The position numbers were made by a program, and so were the translations under genes. This document shows positions 42,421-50,420 of a DNA stretch of 64,000 nt, piece after piece. Source of the DNA: Lewinellaceae bacterium (GTDB lineage Bacteria > Bacteroidota > Bacteroidia > Chitinophagales > Saprospiraceae); NCBI GenBank assembly GCA_020636255.1, contig JACJYE010000012.1:203293-267292 (forward strand), in the 5' to 3' direction. Positions within the stretch are counted from its first letter, which is position 1; each line of letters begins with the position of its first letter. The notes beneath the pieces were generated by a model. That model was not told the DNA's origin. It did no database searches and saw only the letters and a program-made list of their open reading frames with translations.

Positions 42421-43422
42421 ATGCCAGGAGAAAAGCTCTACGACAACCATGGCCGCCAGATCAACTACGTGCGGCTGGCGGTTACCGACCGGTGCAACCT
42501 CCGCTGCTTCTATTGCATGCCGGAGGAAGGGATTAAGTATGTACCGAGGGAAGAGCTGCTCACCTATGAAGAAATGCTGCGGCTGATGCAGTTGCTTGCC
42601 GGCATGGGCATCGACAAGCTGCGCATAACCGGGGGCGAGCCTTTTGTTCGCCGCGACATGATGGATTTCCTGCGGGGGCTCAGCCGGATCGAAGGCCTGA
42701 ACAGGATCAACATCACGACCAATGGGACCGTCACGGCGCCTTTGGTGCCGGAACTGAAAAGCATGGGCATCCATACCGTCAACCTCAGCCTGGATGCACT
42801 CGACCCCCAGCGCTTTTTCCAGATCACCCGCCGCGACGCCTTCGCGCAGGTTTGGGAAACATTTGAGGCGCTGCTGGAGCACGGCATCCACACCAAGGTC
42901 AACGCCGTAGTCATGGCCGGTAAAAATACCGACGACATCATCCCGATGGTGGAGCTAACGCGCCGCTACCCCGTCAGCGTCCGCTTTATCGAGGAGATGC
43001 CTTTCAACGGGGCCGGCAACCATTACTCTGTTCTGGAGTGGAACCACCTGCGCATCCTGGAACACCTGAAAGCCCACTACCCCGATATCGCCAAAATACC
43101 TGACCCGCCTTTTTCCACTTCCCACAACTACCACATCCCCGGATTCCAGGGCACAGTAGGTATCATTGCCGCATACAGCCGCACATTCTGCGGCACCTGC
43201 AACCGCATCCGCATTACCCCCAAAGGCATGCTAAAGACCTGCCTGTACGACGACGGCGTATTCAACATCCGGGACATCATGCGCGCGGGAGCCTCTGACG
43301 ATCAGCTCCGCGATACGTTCCTGCAGGCGCTCGGCAACCGCGCTAAAGATGGGTGGGAAGCCGAGAAAAAACGTACATTTGGAACGCCCGCTTCCGAATC
43401 CATGGCGACGATCGGAGGGTGA
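42421..43422 (+). CDS. moaA: GTP 3',8-cyclase MoaA
   Basis: The 333-residue protein is MoaA: N-terminal radical-SAM motif DRCNLRCFYCMPEEG (CxxxCxxC, about 23-37), RITGGEPFVRRD, NITTNG, then the C-terminal cluster CGTCNRIRITPKGMLKTCLYDDG (about 260-282), and the conserved GG end (ESMATIGG). It converts GTP to 3',8-cyclo-dihydro-GTP, the first step of molybdenum cofactor synthesis. It is the first gene of a run reading moaA-moaC-mobA-modB-modC with small gaps, probably one operon starting at the dyad at 42368. Confidence 0.96.
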   Translation: MPGEKLYDNHGRQINYVRLAVTDRCNLRCFYCMPEEGIKYVPREELLTYEEMLRLMQLLAGMGIDKLRITGGEPFVRRDMMDFLRGLSRIEGLNRINITTNGTVTAPLVPELKSMGIHTVNLSLDALDPQRFFQITRRDAFAQVWETFEALLEHGIHTKVNAVVMAGKNTDDIIPMVELTRRYPVSVRFIEEMPFNGAGNHYSVLEWNHLRILEHLKAHYPDIAKIPDPPFSTSHNYHIPGFQGTVGIIAAYSRTFCGTCNRIRITPKGMLKTCLYDDGVFNIRDIMRAGASDDQLRDTFLQALGNRAKDGWEAEKKRTFGTPASESMATIGG

Positions 43423-43498
43423 CGTGGAGACTGAGGGAGTGGGTGACGTGGAGACAGAGAGTGGAGTTCTGGCCTTACGGCCTTCAACAAACCTAAAA
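43423..43498 (+). repeat. Short direct repeats in the moaA-moaC spacer
   Basis: GGGTGACGTGGAGAC occurs at about 43419-43433 and again at about 43441-43455, followed by a GGCCTTACGGCCTT palindrome. The words are of the low-complexity type seen in several spacers of this window (compare the region before 53808). No protein function is suggested. Confidence 0.5.
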
Positions 43499-43984
43499 AT
43501 GACAGACAAAACTTTCACCCATATCGACAAGGCCGGCAACCCATCCATGGTGGATGTGGGGGCCAAGGCCGAGACGTTTCGCCTGGCACGTGCGCGCAGC
43601 ATCGTCGAACTGAGTGAGGAGATACTGGTGCAGCTCGAAGGCGACGAGATACACACTAAAAAGGGGCCGGTATTCCAGACCGCCATCCTTGCCGGTATCA
43701 TGGCAGCCAAGAGGACTGGCGAGCTCATTCCCCTCTGCCACCCGCTGGGCCTGGACAACTGCCAGGTCCACATCCACGTCAACGAGCGGAAAGAGCTCGT
43801 CATTGAATGCACGGCCAGCCTCAGGGGTAAAACCGGTGTGGAAATGGAAGCCCTGACCGGAGCATCCATTGCCGCCCTGACGGTATACGATATGTGTAAG
43901 GCCCTCTCGCACGATATCGTCATCAGGGAAACGAAACTGATAGAAAAGCGCGGAGGAAAAAGCGATTTCGTCAGGGAAGAATAA
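43499..43984 (+). CDS. moaC: Cyclic pyranopterin monophosphate synthase MoaC
   Basis: The 161-residue protein has the MoaC signature: THIDKAGNPSMVDVGAKAETFRLARARS, KKGPVFQTAILAGIMAAKRTGELIPLCHPL (about 60-90) and TGVEMEALTGASIAALTVYDMCKA. It turns the MoaA product into cyclic pyranopterin monophosphate. The length is normal. The start at 43499 is preceded by the direct-repeat spacer; the gene is 10 bp before the MobA-type gene. Frame extends upstream to 43349, inside moaA, but without family resemblance. Confidence 0.95.
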   Translation: MTDKTFTHIDKAGNPSMVDVGAKAETFRLARARSIVELSEEILVQLEGDEIHTKKGPVFQTAILAGIMAAKRTGELIPLCHPLGLDNCQVHIHVNERKELVIECTASLRGKTGVEMEALTGASIAALTVYDMCKALSHDIVIRETKLIEKRGGKSDFVREE

Positions 43985-43994
43985 GTCGACAATT

Positions 43995-45161
43995 ATGGCA
44001 TCTGAAGCAAAAAAACACCAAAAGCATACCAGCCTGACGCGCCCGGCCTACGGCCGTTTTCACCGCAACGAGTGGGCCATACTGGGTGCGCCCTGCGGAG
44101 ATATCAGGCAGCTGGCCTTCGGCATTATCGACCGGCTTTGTAGCCAGTACCGGCTGAGTTATGTCGATGCCGACCATGCCGGCACGGAAACCAACTCCGG
44201 GCACAGCGCCAAAGGTGCGCTGGCGCATGGCGCCACGCTATCCTATACCGACAAGATCGCCTACCACCGCTTCGACATCGAAGCGAAGCTCGACACCTAT
44301 CAGTACCGGCCATACTTCAACGAGCAGGATGCCGTGCTGGTGAACGGCAACCACTTCGAGGCCCGCCGTCAGGCCGTCATCATAGACCCCAGGAAGGAGG
44401 AATCCCTCAGGCGCAAGCAGGACAGGCTAACCGACGTCAGGCTCATCCTGCTGGCCGAAGGCGTCCAGGAAGTTTTTCCCTGGCTTAAGGAATGCCTCGA
44501 CAATTTCGGAGATATACCGCAGATGCGGCTCAAGGACGTTTCCGGGGTTTCCATCCTGCTGGAAAAAGAGCTCAAGGAGGCCCGCCCGCCCCTCTACGGG
44601 CTTGTGCTGGCCGGCGGCCAAAGCAAGCGCATGGGTATCGACAAGGGGCTCATCGAATATTACGGCATGCCACAACGGGATTATCTGGCAAAGCTATTGA
44701 CATCATTTTGCCAAAAAGTATTCATTTCCTGCCGCCCCGACCAGGCCGAAGAAGTGGCCAACCCCCTGCCCGACACTTTTACCGGCCTGGGGCCCTTCGG
44801 CGCGATAGCTTCTGCTTTCCGCCAGTCTCCCGACGCTGCCTGGCTGGTCGTTGCCTGCGACCTGCCCATGCTGGACAAGGACACCATTTCGCAGCTGATC
44901 GGCTACCGCAACATTTCGAAAGTGGCCACGGCCTTCCACAGCCCGGTGAACGAATTTCCCGAGCCCCTCATCACGATATGGGAGCCGCGCAGCTACCCCA
45001 TATTGCTGCAGTTCCTGGCGCAGGGTTATTCCTGCCCACGCAAAGTGCTGATCAACTCCAGCGTTGAGCTGCTGTCGGCTGAAAAGCCCGAAGCCCTGCG
45101 CAATGTCAACAGCCCGGAGGAGATGGAAGAAGCCAAAGCCCAGATCAAAGCACATTCCTGA
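43995..45161 (+). CDS. mobA: Fusion of a MobB-like domain and a MobA guanylyltransferase
   Basis: The 388-residue protein has two parts. Residues about 200-388 are MobA-like: LYGLVLAGGQSKRMGIDKGLIEYYG (nucleotide-binding loop), FISCRPDQAEEV, GPFGAIASAFRQSP, WLVVACDLPMLD; this enzyme attaches GMP to molybdopterin. Residues about 20-190 resemble a MobB-type domain (EWAILGAPCGDIRQLAFGIID, YVDADHAGTE), but the usual P-loop GxxxSGKT is missing (GAPCGDIRQLA). The N-terminal part may therefore be a scaffold rather than a GTPase. Neighbours are moaC upstream and modB 2 bp downstream. Confidence 0.88.
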   Translation: MASEAKKHQKHTSLTRPAYGRFHRNEWAILGAPCGDIRQLAFGIIDRLCSQYRLSYVDADHAGTETNSGHSAKGALAHGATLSYTDKIAYHRFDIEAKLDTYQYRPYFNEQDAVLVNGNHFEARRQAVIIDPRKEESLRRKQDRLTDVRLILLAEGVQEVFPWLKECLDNFGDIPQMRLKDVSGVSILLEKELKEARPPLYGLVLAGGQSKRMGIDKGLIEYYGMPQRDYLAKLLTSFCQKVFISCRPDQAEEVANPLPDTFTGLGPFGAIASAFRQSPDAAWLVVACDLPMLDKDTISQLIGYRNISKVATAFHSPVNEFPEPLITIWEPRSYPILLQFLAQGYSCPRKVLINSSVELLSAEKPEALRNVNSPEEMEEAKAQIKAHS

Positions 45162-45163
45162 CC

Positions 45164-45841
45164 ATGGCCCCGGAATTCTGGCAAACCATCGGGTTGACCT
45201 TCCGCCTTGCGGCCGCTACCACGCTACTGCTTATCCTCATCGGTATTCCGCTCGCCTATGCGATCGCACAAAGCAGGAGCCGCTTCAAGCCCCTGATGGA
45301 AGCACTGGTCAGCATGCCTCTGGTATTGCCGCCAACGGTGCTGGGGTTCTACCTGCTGGTGGCCCTAAGCCCCGGCAGCTGGCTGGGCGCCTGGCTCGAG
45401 CAGGCCCTGGGGGTCAAGCTCGTGTTCACCTTTGGGGGCCTGGTGCTGGGGTCTATCTTTTACAGCCTGCCTTTCATGGCCCAGCCTATCCAATCGGGCT
45501 TCGAGAACCTGCCCGCCAACCTGGCGGAAGCCTCCTATACGCTGGGTAAGTCGCGCATGGAGACCCTGCTTCGGGTGTTGCTTCCCAATATAAAGCCCTC
45601 CCTGCTGACCGGCATCGTGCTGGCCTTTGCGCATACCGTCGGCGAATTCGGCGTCATCCTGATGATCGGCGGCAATATACCGGGGCATACGCGCGTAGCT
45701 TCCATCGCTATCTACGACGAGGTGGAAGCGATGAACTATGGCCTGGCCAACCAGTACGCTTTAGTGCTCATCGTTTTCGCCTTCTCTATACTTGCCCTGG
45801 TGTACGGGATCAATCGGCGGATGTTGAAAGCTGGGAGTTGA
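45164..45841 (+). CDS. modB: Molybdate ABC transporter permease ModB
   Basis: The 225-residue inner-membrane protein has five or six hydrophobic spans and the ModB-type signature MPLVLPPTVLGFYLLVALSP (about 50-70), SIFYSLPFMAQPIQSGFENLPANLAEASYTLGKSRMETLLRVLLPNIKPSLLTGIVLAFAHTVGEFGVILMIGGNIPG. It forms the translocation channel for molybdate. modC follows by about 35 bp. The periplasmic binding protein gene modA is not in the window. Confidence 0.95.
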   Translation: MAPEFWQTIGLTFRLAAATTLLLILIGIPLAYAIAQSRSRFKPLMEALVSMPLVLPPTVLGFYLLVALSPGSWLGAWLEQALGVKLVFTFGGLVLGSIFYSLPFMAQPIQSGFENLPANLAEASYTLGKSRMETLLRVLLPNIKPSLLTGIVLAFAHTVGEFGVILMIGGNIPGHTRVASIAIYDEVEAMNYGLANQYALVLIVFAFSILALVYGINRRMLKAGS

Positions 45842-45876
45842 ATGTAGGATATTGAATGTAGATATGTGAACGGCCC

Positions 45877-46752
45877 ATGATCGAGATCAGGTTGAAGAAA
45901 GCATTGCATGCTGCCGCCGGGCCAATGAAGCTCGACGTAAACATAACGGTTAGCCGGGGCGAGTTCCTGGCCATTACCGGGCCGTCGGGCAGTGGAAAAA
46001 CGACGCTGTTGCGCCTGATAGCCGGGCTGGTGCAGCCAGAGGAAGGCTATATCCGCTTCGGTGATACGGTATGGCTGGATACAGCCCACCGGGTAAGCCT
46101 GAGGCCTCAGGAACGCCATATCGGGCTGGTGTTCCAGGACTATGCCCTATTTCCCAATATGACAGTCCGGCAAAACCTGGAATACGCCCTGCGCAAAGGA
46201 CAGTCGAAGCAAATAGCTGATGAGTTGATCGACATAACGGAGCTTCGGGAGTTGGAAAACCGGTACCCTGCCACGCTCTCCGGCGGGCAGCAACAACGCG
46301 TGGCGCTGGCCCGGGCGCTGGTCAGGCAACCCCGGCTATTGTTACTCGACGAACCGCTGTCGGCCCTCGACGCCGGCATACGGGCCAAGCTCCAGCACTA
46401 CATCCTGCGCGTCCACGAAGCTTTTCACCTGACGACCATACTAGTGAGCCACGACCAGCGCGAAGTCTTCAAACTTTCAAGCCGGATCATAACGCTTCAG
46501 CATGGGCGCATCAGCCAGCCGGTGTCGCCGCCACCCATATTGCTCGCCAATGGGCCAGAGAACGGCTTTCAGCTCAGCGGCGAGGTGCTTGACATCGAAT
46601 CTGCCGGAAAAAAAATAACCGTCAAGGTGCTGATCGGGGCCAATATGCTGCGCGTGGAGGCCTCCCCTGACGAAGCCCGCCACCTTCATCCCGGCGACAC
46701 GGTGGCCGTCCGCTTCAACGCGCGGCAGCCGGAGCTGGTGCGCAAGAGGTAA
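45877..46752 (+). CDS. modC: Molybdate ABC transporter ATP-binding protein ModC
   Basis: The 291-residue protein has Walker A GPSGSGKTT (about 31-39), signature LSGGQQQRVALARAL, Walker B LLLLDEPLSALD and the switch His in TTILVSHDQREV. The C-terminal region after residue 220 (LSGEVLDIESAGKKITVKVLIGANMLRVEA) is a Mop/TOBE domain that binds molybdate and is typical of ModC. It powers molybdate import with ModB. It is the last gene of the Mo operon; the next gene is on the other strand. Confidence 0.95.
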   Translation: MIEIRLKKALHAAAGPMKLDVNITVSRGEFLAITGPSGSGKTTLLRLIAGLVQPEEGYIRFGDTVWLDTAHRVSLRPQERHIGLVFQDYALFPNMTVRQNLEYALRKGQSKQIADELIDITELRELENRYPATLSGGQQQRVALARALVRQPRLLLLDEPLSALDAGIRAKLQHYILRVHEAFHLTTILVSHDQREVFKLSSRIITLQHGRISQPVSPPPILLANGPENGFQLSGEVLDIESAGKKITVKVLIGANMLRVEASPDEARHLHPGDTVAVRFNARQPELVRKR

Positions 46753-46791
46753 TGGGGGGGCATTGTTTCATTGTCTCATGGCTAACCCCAG

Positions 46792-48414
46792 CTATTGCGC
46801 CACTATCGTGCCGGATTGCACCAGCCTGTCGTTGAACCAGAACTGATAGAAATACACACCGGGGGATGCAGCCCTCCATTCTGCCCGGCCGGGCCCGGCG
46901 GGAGCTTCCTTTTGCACCTGCCCCTGGAGGCGGCCGTTGGAATCGTATACCTGCAGGTTTGCCTTGCCGGGGCGCTCCAGGCGGTATTCGAACACGGCCG
47001 GTTGCTGGTGGACGGGGTTGGGGTAGGCGGAGACAGATAAACGCGCTTCCGTTATATTTTCCTCCTGAGTGATCTGAGCGGCCGCCATGTCCATCCATGC
47101 GAGGCGGGCGTTGAGCCAGTTTTTCAGGTAATTCACTTCATCCTGGTAGGTATTGCCCACATAGGCATTGGGCCATATATATGTGCCGAGAATAGGCCAG
47201 CGCTGGAAGTTGCGCACTTCCGACTCCGCCAGCACAGCGGCCAGCGAATCGATCACGCCATGGATAGCCGTGTTGGATAATGTGCTGCTGCGCAGCTGTT
47301 GCCAGCGGTTTTTAACCTGTACCATAAAAGTGGGGTCCTGTCGCAGTTGGCTCCACCAGAAGGGGATAAGCCAGTTGTCCTGAGAGCAAATGATGTTAAA
47401 ATCGGCCGCCCAGCCTGAAGTAAGCCAGGCATCGCAGTAGTCGGCATTGCCCAGCGCGATATTAAAGTCCCATACCGGGCCCATCTTCAGCTTGCCGCCG
47501 TTGCTGTCCTTATCTTTGTAAAAAAAGGTGCTCAGGCGGTAGCCATCCACATTGCGCGTAAGCTCGTTGATGAGGAAAAAATCGACGAATGAAGCAACGT
47601 CCGCAATAGCGGGGTACCCGATTTGGGGGTTTGTGTAATCTTCTGAAGCCATCACAGCCTCGAAGTTGTTCATGAACTGGCGGATGTAAGCCTTTTGCTG
47701 CCAGGTGATGTCTTCCGGTTTGGGGTAGTGATACTGAAAAAAGATCTCCCGTTCGGGGTTGCCCGGTGGCGGGTAGTTGGAAGGGAAGCCATCGTTAAAG
47801 CTGCCCTCCCATTTGTCGATCTTGAGGATATAGCCCCCGGTCAGATCGTCTCCCTCGTTTTCATCGTCGTCCAGTTTGGCAATATCCACGCGATGGTTGT
47901 CGCGTTTGATCTTTTCCAGTATGGCGTATACGCCTTTATACTCGCCATTGAGCACCAGCTCGCAATACCTCGCGCGCGGCGCCCAGGGCATGACCCTACC
48001 CGCAAGGGTGTAGGTAAGTACGTTGCGCATAAGGCTCTTATCGCTATACGGCGCCAGAAAGACCCAGTCGCTCTCCTCTGGCATGCCGAGCAGGGCCACG
48101 TCCAGGTCTTCGCCTTCATCATCGCGGGTTTCTACGGCATAGGGTTTCTTGTCGGACAGATATTGCGAAGTAGAGCCCCGCAGCTCGATACCAATACGGC
48201 CGTCATAGGCATTGAAAGGGCCAGTGAGGTAGTTGCGCTGCCCCGGCCCATTGTATATGACCCCCATATCCGCATCGATCTTCGGCTCGTTGGGGATCTC
48301 CAACCCGTTGGTGTTGATCACGACGATAGGCAGGTCGGAACTGGTGAAGTTGACCTGGGCGGAAAGAGGCCATACGAGGAGGGAAAACAGGTAAATGATC
48401 AGTCGCTGTTTCAT
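46792..48414 (-). CDS. Secreted CotH-family protein with T9SS sorting domain
   Basis: The 540-residue protein has signal peptide MKQRLIIYLFSLLVWPLSAQ. The body matches the CotH kinase-like family (IGIELRGSTSQYLSDKKPYAVETR, FLAPYSDKSLMRNVLTY, GEYKGVYAILEKIKRD, GGYILKIDKWEG, FFLINELTRNVDGYRLSTFFYKD, GPVWDFNIALGN). Family members are atypical protein kinases in spore coats; here the protein would act outside the cell, because the last 80 or so residues (VSAYPNPVHQQPAVFEYRLERPGK to SGTIVAQ) form a T9SS domain. Kinase activity is not shown. It is divergent from the esterase gene at 48547. Confidence 0.88.
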   Translation of the reverse strand: MKQRLIIYLFSLLVWPLSAQVNFTSSDLPIVVINTNGLEIPNEPKIDADMGVIYNGPGQRNYLTGPFNAYDGRIGIELRGSTSQYLSDKKPYAVETRDDEGEDLDVALLGMPEESDWVFLAPYSDKSLMRNVLTYTLAGRVMPWAPRARYCELVLNGEYKGVYAILEKIKRDNHRVDIAKLDDDENEGDDLTGGYILKIDKWEGSFNDGFPSNYPPPGNPEREIFFQYHYPKPEDITWQQKAYIRQFMNNFEAVMASEDYTNPQIGYPAIADVASFVDFFLINELTRNVDGYRLSTFFYKDKDSNGGKLKMGPVWDFNIALGNADYCDAWLTSGWAADFNIICSQDNWLIPFWWSQLRQDPTFMVQVKNRWQQLRSSTLSNTAIHGVIDSLAAVLAESEVRNFQRWPILGTYIWPNAYVGNTYQDEVNYLKNWLNARLAWMDMAAAQITQEENITEARLSVSAYPNPVHQQPAVFEYRLERPGKANLQVYDSNGRLQGQVQKEAPAGPGRAEWRAASPGVYFYQFWFNDRLVQSGTIVAQ

Positions 48415-48515
48415 GGGATAAGGATCTGTTGTAAAATGGCTTGGAAGTTACGAAATTCCTGGATTGGGAGAGAGGGGAATAACAAAAATCAGGTTCAGGG
48501 TTGGAGTTTAAAGGT

Positions 48516-48523
48516 TATTTTTG
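48516..48523 (+). promoter_or_regulatory. -7 box of the PHB-depolymerase-type esterase gene
   Basis: TATTTTTG matches TAnnTTTG and lies 24 bp before the ATG at 48547. No clear TTG at -33 is seen. Confidence 0.4.
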
Positions 48524-48546
48524 TCCCAGCAATACAAACGGCCAAA

Positions 48547-49524
48547 ATGATAAAATCAAATGCAATCCTCCTGCTCGCCACTGCGCTGCTCTCCTATTGC
48601 CCATCCGGCAAGGGCAGCGGCGAATTTGCAGAACTGACGGGCTTTGGCGACAATCCCGGCAACCTTCGCGTTTTCGCGTATGTCCCGGAAGGCCTCTCCG
48701 CTAATGCGCCCCTGGTTGTCGTACTCCACGGCTGCCTGCAGGATGCCGCCGAGACGGCCCGCCAAAGCGGCTGGAACGAGCTGGCCGACAAATATGGGTT
48801 CCTCGTCCTCTACCCGCAGCAGCAGCCTTCCAACAACCTCAACAACTGCTTCAACTGGTTTGTGCCGGAAGACAAACACAGGGGCAGCGGCGAAGCCCTT
48901 TCTATCCGGCAAACGGTGGCATACGCTGTGCAACAATTCAAGTTGGACGAGCGCCGCATCTACATCAGCGGCATCTCCGCCGGCGGCGCAATGGCGGCCG
49001 TAATGATGGCCACCTATCCGGAGGTATTCCGCGCAGGCGCAGTGATGGCCGGCATTCCGTACGGCGCCGCCGCCGATATGGCCACCGGCTTTCAGGCCAT
49101 GCGGGGCGAGATAGTATTGGATGGGGACACCTGGGAAGCCAGGGTGCGCGATCAATACCCCGCCTACGAAGGGAAATACCCCGCCCTTGCTATCTTTCAC
49201 GGCGCCGACGATGCCGTGGTCAGCTTTGTCAACGCCGAAGAGCTGTCCAAACAATGGGCGGCGCTTTTGGATCTCGACGCGGAAACCCCGGCCACTACGG
49301 ATACCTGGGAGCAGAATGACAAAGTGAAGCGTAGCGCCTATAAGGATAGCGCCGGTACTACGGTGCTGCTCCAATACGCGCTCGACAGCCTGGGCCACGC
49401 CATAGCTATCGACCCGGGCGACGGGCCGCGGCAAGGCGGCGCGGCAGGGCCTTTCGCAAAAGATATCGACTTTTACGCGCCGTACTGGGCAGCCGTTTTT
49501 TTCGGGCTGGTAAAAGAGGAATAA
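48547..49524 (+). CDS. PHB depolymerase/feruloyl esterase-type secreted hydrolase
   Basis: The 325-residue protein has an N-terminal export signal (MIKSNAILLLATALLSYCPSG) with a weak lipobox at Cys18. The fold is esterase-PHB type: NAPLVVVLHGCLQDAAETARQSGWNELADKYGFLVLYPQQ, the nucleophile in YISGISAGGAMAAV (GxSxG, about residue 142), YPALAIFHGADDAVV (Asp) and LGHAIAIDPGDGP (His). Such enzymes cleave polyhydroxyalkanoate or feruloyl esters. The natural substrate is not known. The frame is open far upstream into the antisense of the CotH gene, but the real start is clear. Confidence 0.85.
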   Translation: MIKSNAILLLATALLSYCPSGKGSGEFAELTGFGDNPGNLRVFAYVPEGLSANAPLVVVLHGCLQDAAETARQSGWNELADKYGFLVLYPQQQPSNNLNNCFNWFVPEDKHRGSGEALSIRQTVAYAVQQFKLDERRIYISGISAGGAMAAVMMATYPEVFRAGAVMAGIPYGAAADMATGFQAMRGEIVLDGDTWEARVRDQYPAYEGKYPALAIFHGADDAVVSFVNAEELSKQWAALLDLDAETPATTDTWEQNDKVKRSAYKDSAGTTVLLQYALDSLGHAIAIDPGDGPRQGGAAGPFAKDIDFYAPYWAAVFFGLVKEE

Positions 49525-49706
49525 GCCACGGCTTTTAGCTATCAATCATTTACACAACACACACTGCCAAGACAAAGCCGGTACCGTCGCCGGACGGACA
49601 TAAAGGGTACTAAAAGAGCTGGACAGGGGAGCACTGGCCAACAGATGCGGCCTGTAGTTGTACAATAAGAGGGAGCCTGATTCCCTGCTATTACAAACAC
49701 CCCTCC

Positions 49707-50420
49707 ATGAAGAAGATACTTGCCATTGAAGACGATGCCAATATCCTTGGCCTTTTAGAGATCCACCTGAGAGACCTTCATTTCCAGCTCGAAAAATGCT
49801 ACGACGGCGAATCGGGCCTTCGCAAGGCCCTGGAAAGCCGGTTTGACCTGATCATCCTGGACCTCATGCTGCCCGGAATAGACGGGCTGGAGGTGTGCCG
49901 CCGTATCCGCAGCGAAGGCATGGCCACGCCCATCCTGATGCTGACGGCAAAATCGGAAGAGATCGACAAGGTATTGGGGTTGGAGATCGGCGCTGACGAC
50001 TACATGACCAAGCCTTTCAGCATCCGGGAGTTCATTGCCCGTACCAAAGCCTTGCTGCGGCGCATGGAGCGCACGGCACAGGGGCGCCCGGGTTTTCAGC
50101 AGAAGTCGAAGTTCGCCTACGGCCCACTCGTCATCGACCTGGACAGCCGGAAGGTTACCCTGGAAGGCAAGCGGGTGAACCTGTCGCGCAAGGAATTCGA
50201 ACTGCTGAGCCTGCTGGCGGCACACCCCGGCAAAAGCTATGCCCGCGCCCGTCTGCTCAACCTGGTGTGGGGTTACGATTTCGACGGGTTCGAACATACC
50301 GTCAACTCCCACATCAACCGCCTTCGAAGCAAGATAGAACCGGACATGGCCAATCCCCGCTACATCCTGACCACCTGGGGCATGGGCTATCGCTTTAACG
50401 AAGAACTGATCACCACATGA
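49707..50420 (+). CDS. OmpR-family response regulator
   Basis: The 237-residue protein has an N-terminal receiver (ILAIEDDANILGLLEIHL; phosphorylated Asp in RFDLIILDLMLPGIDGLEV, about 53; signature Lys in ADDYMTKPFS) and a C-terminal winged helix (KEFELLSLLAAHPGKSYARARLLNLVWGYDF, TVNSHINRLRSKIE). It is a DNA-binding regulator activated by phosphorylation. It overlaps the kinase gene by four bases (ATGA), so the two make one signalling pair. Target genes are not visible. Confidence 0.95.
   Translation: MKKILAIEDDANILGLLEIHLRDLHFQLEKCYDGESGLRKALESRFDLIILDLMLPGIDGLEVCRRIRSEGMATPILMLTAKSEEIDKVLGLEIGADDYMTKPFSIREFIARTKALLRRMERTAQGRPGFQQKSKFAYGPLVIDLDSRKVTLEGKRVNLSRKEFELLSLLAAHPGKSYARARLLNLVWGYDFDGFEHTVNSHINRLRSKIEPDMANPRYILTTWGMGYRFNEELITT

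Noticed and set aside
47695..48546. A 284-codon N-terminal extension of the PHB-depolymerase-type esterase
   Set aside because: It lies on the strand opposite the CotH gene, has shadow-like composition, and the signal peptide and promoter place the start at 48547.
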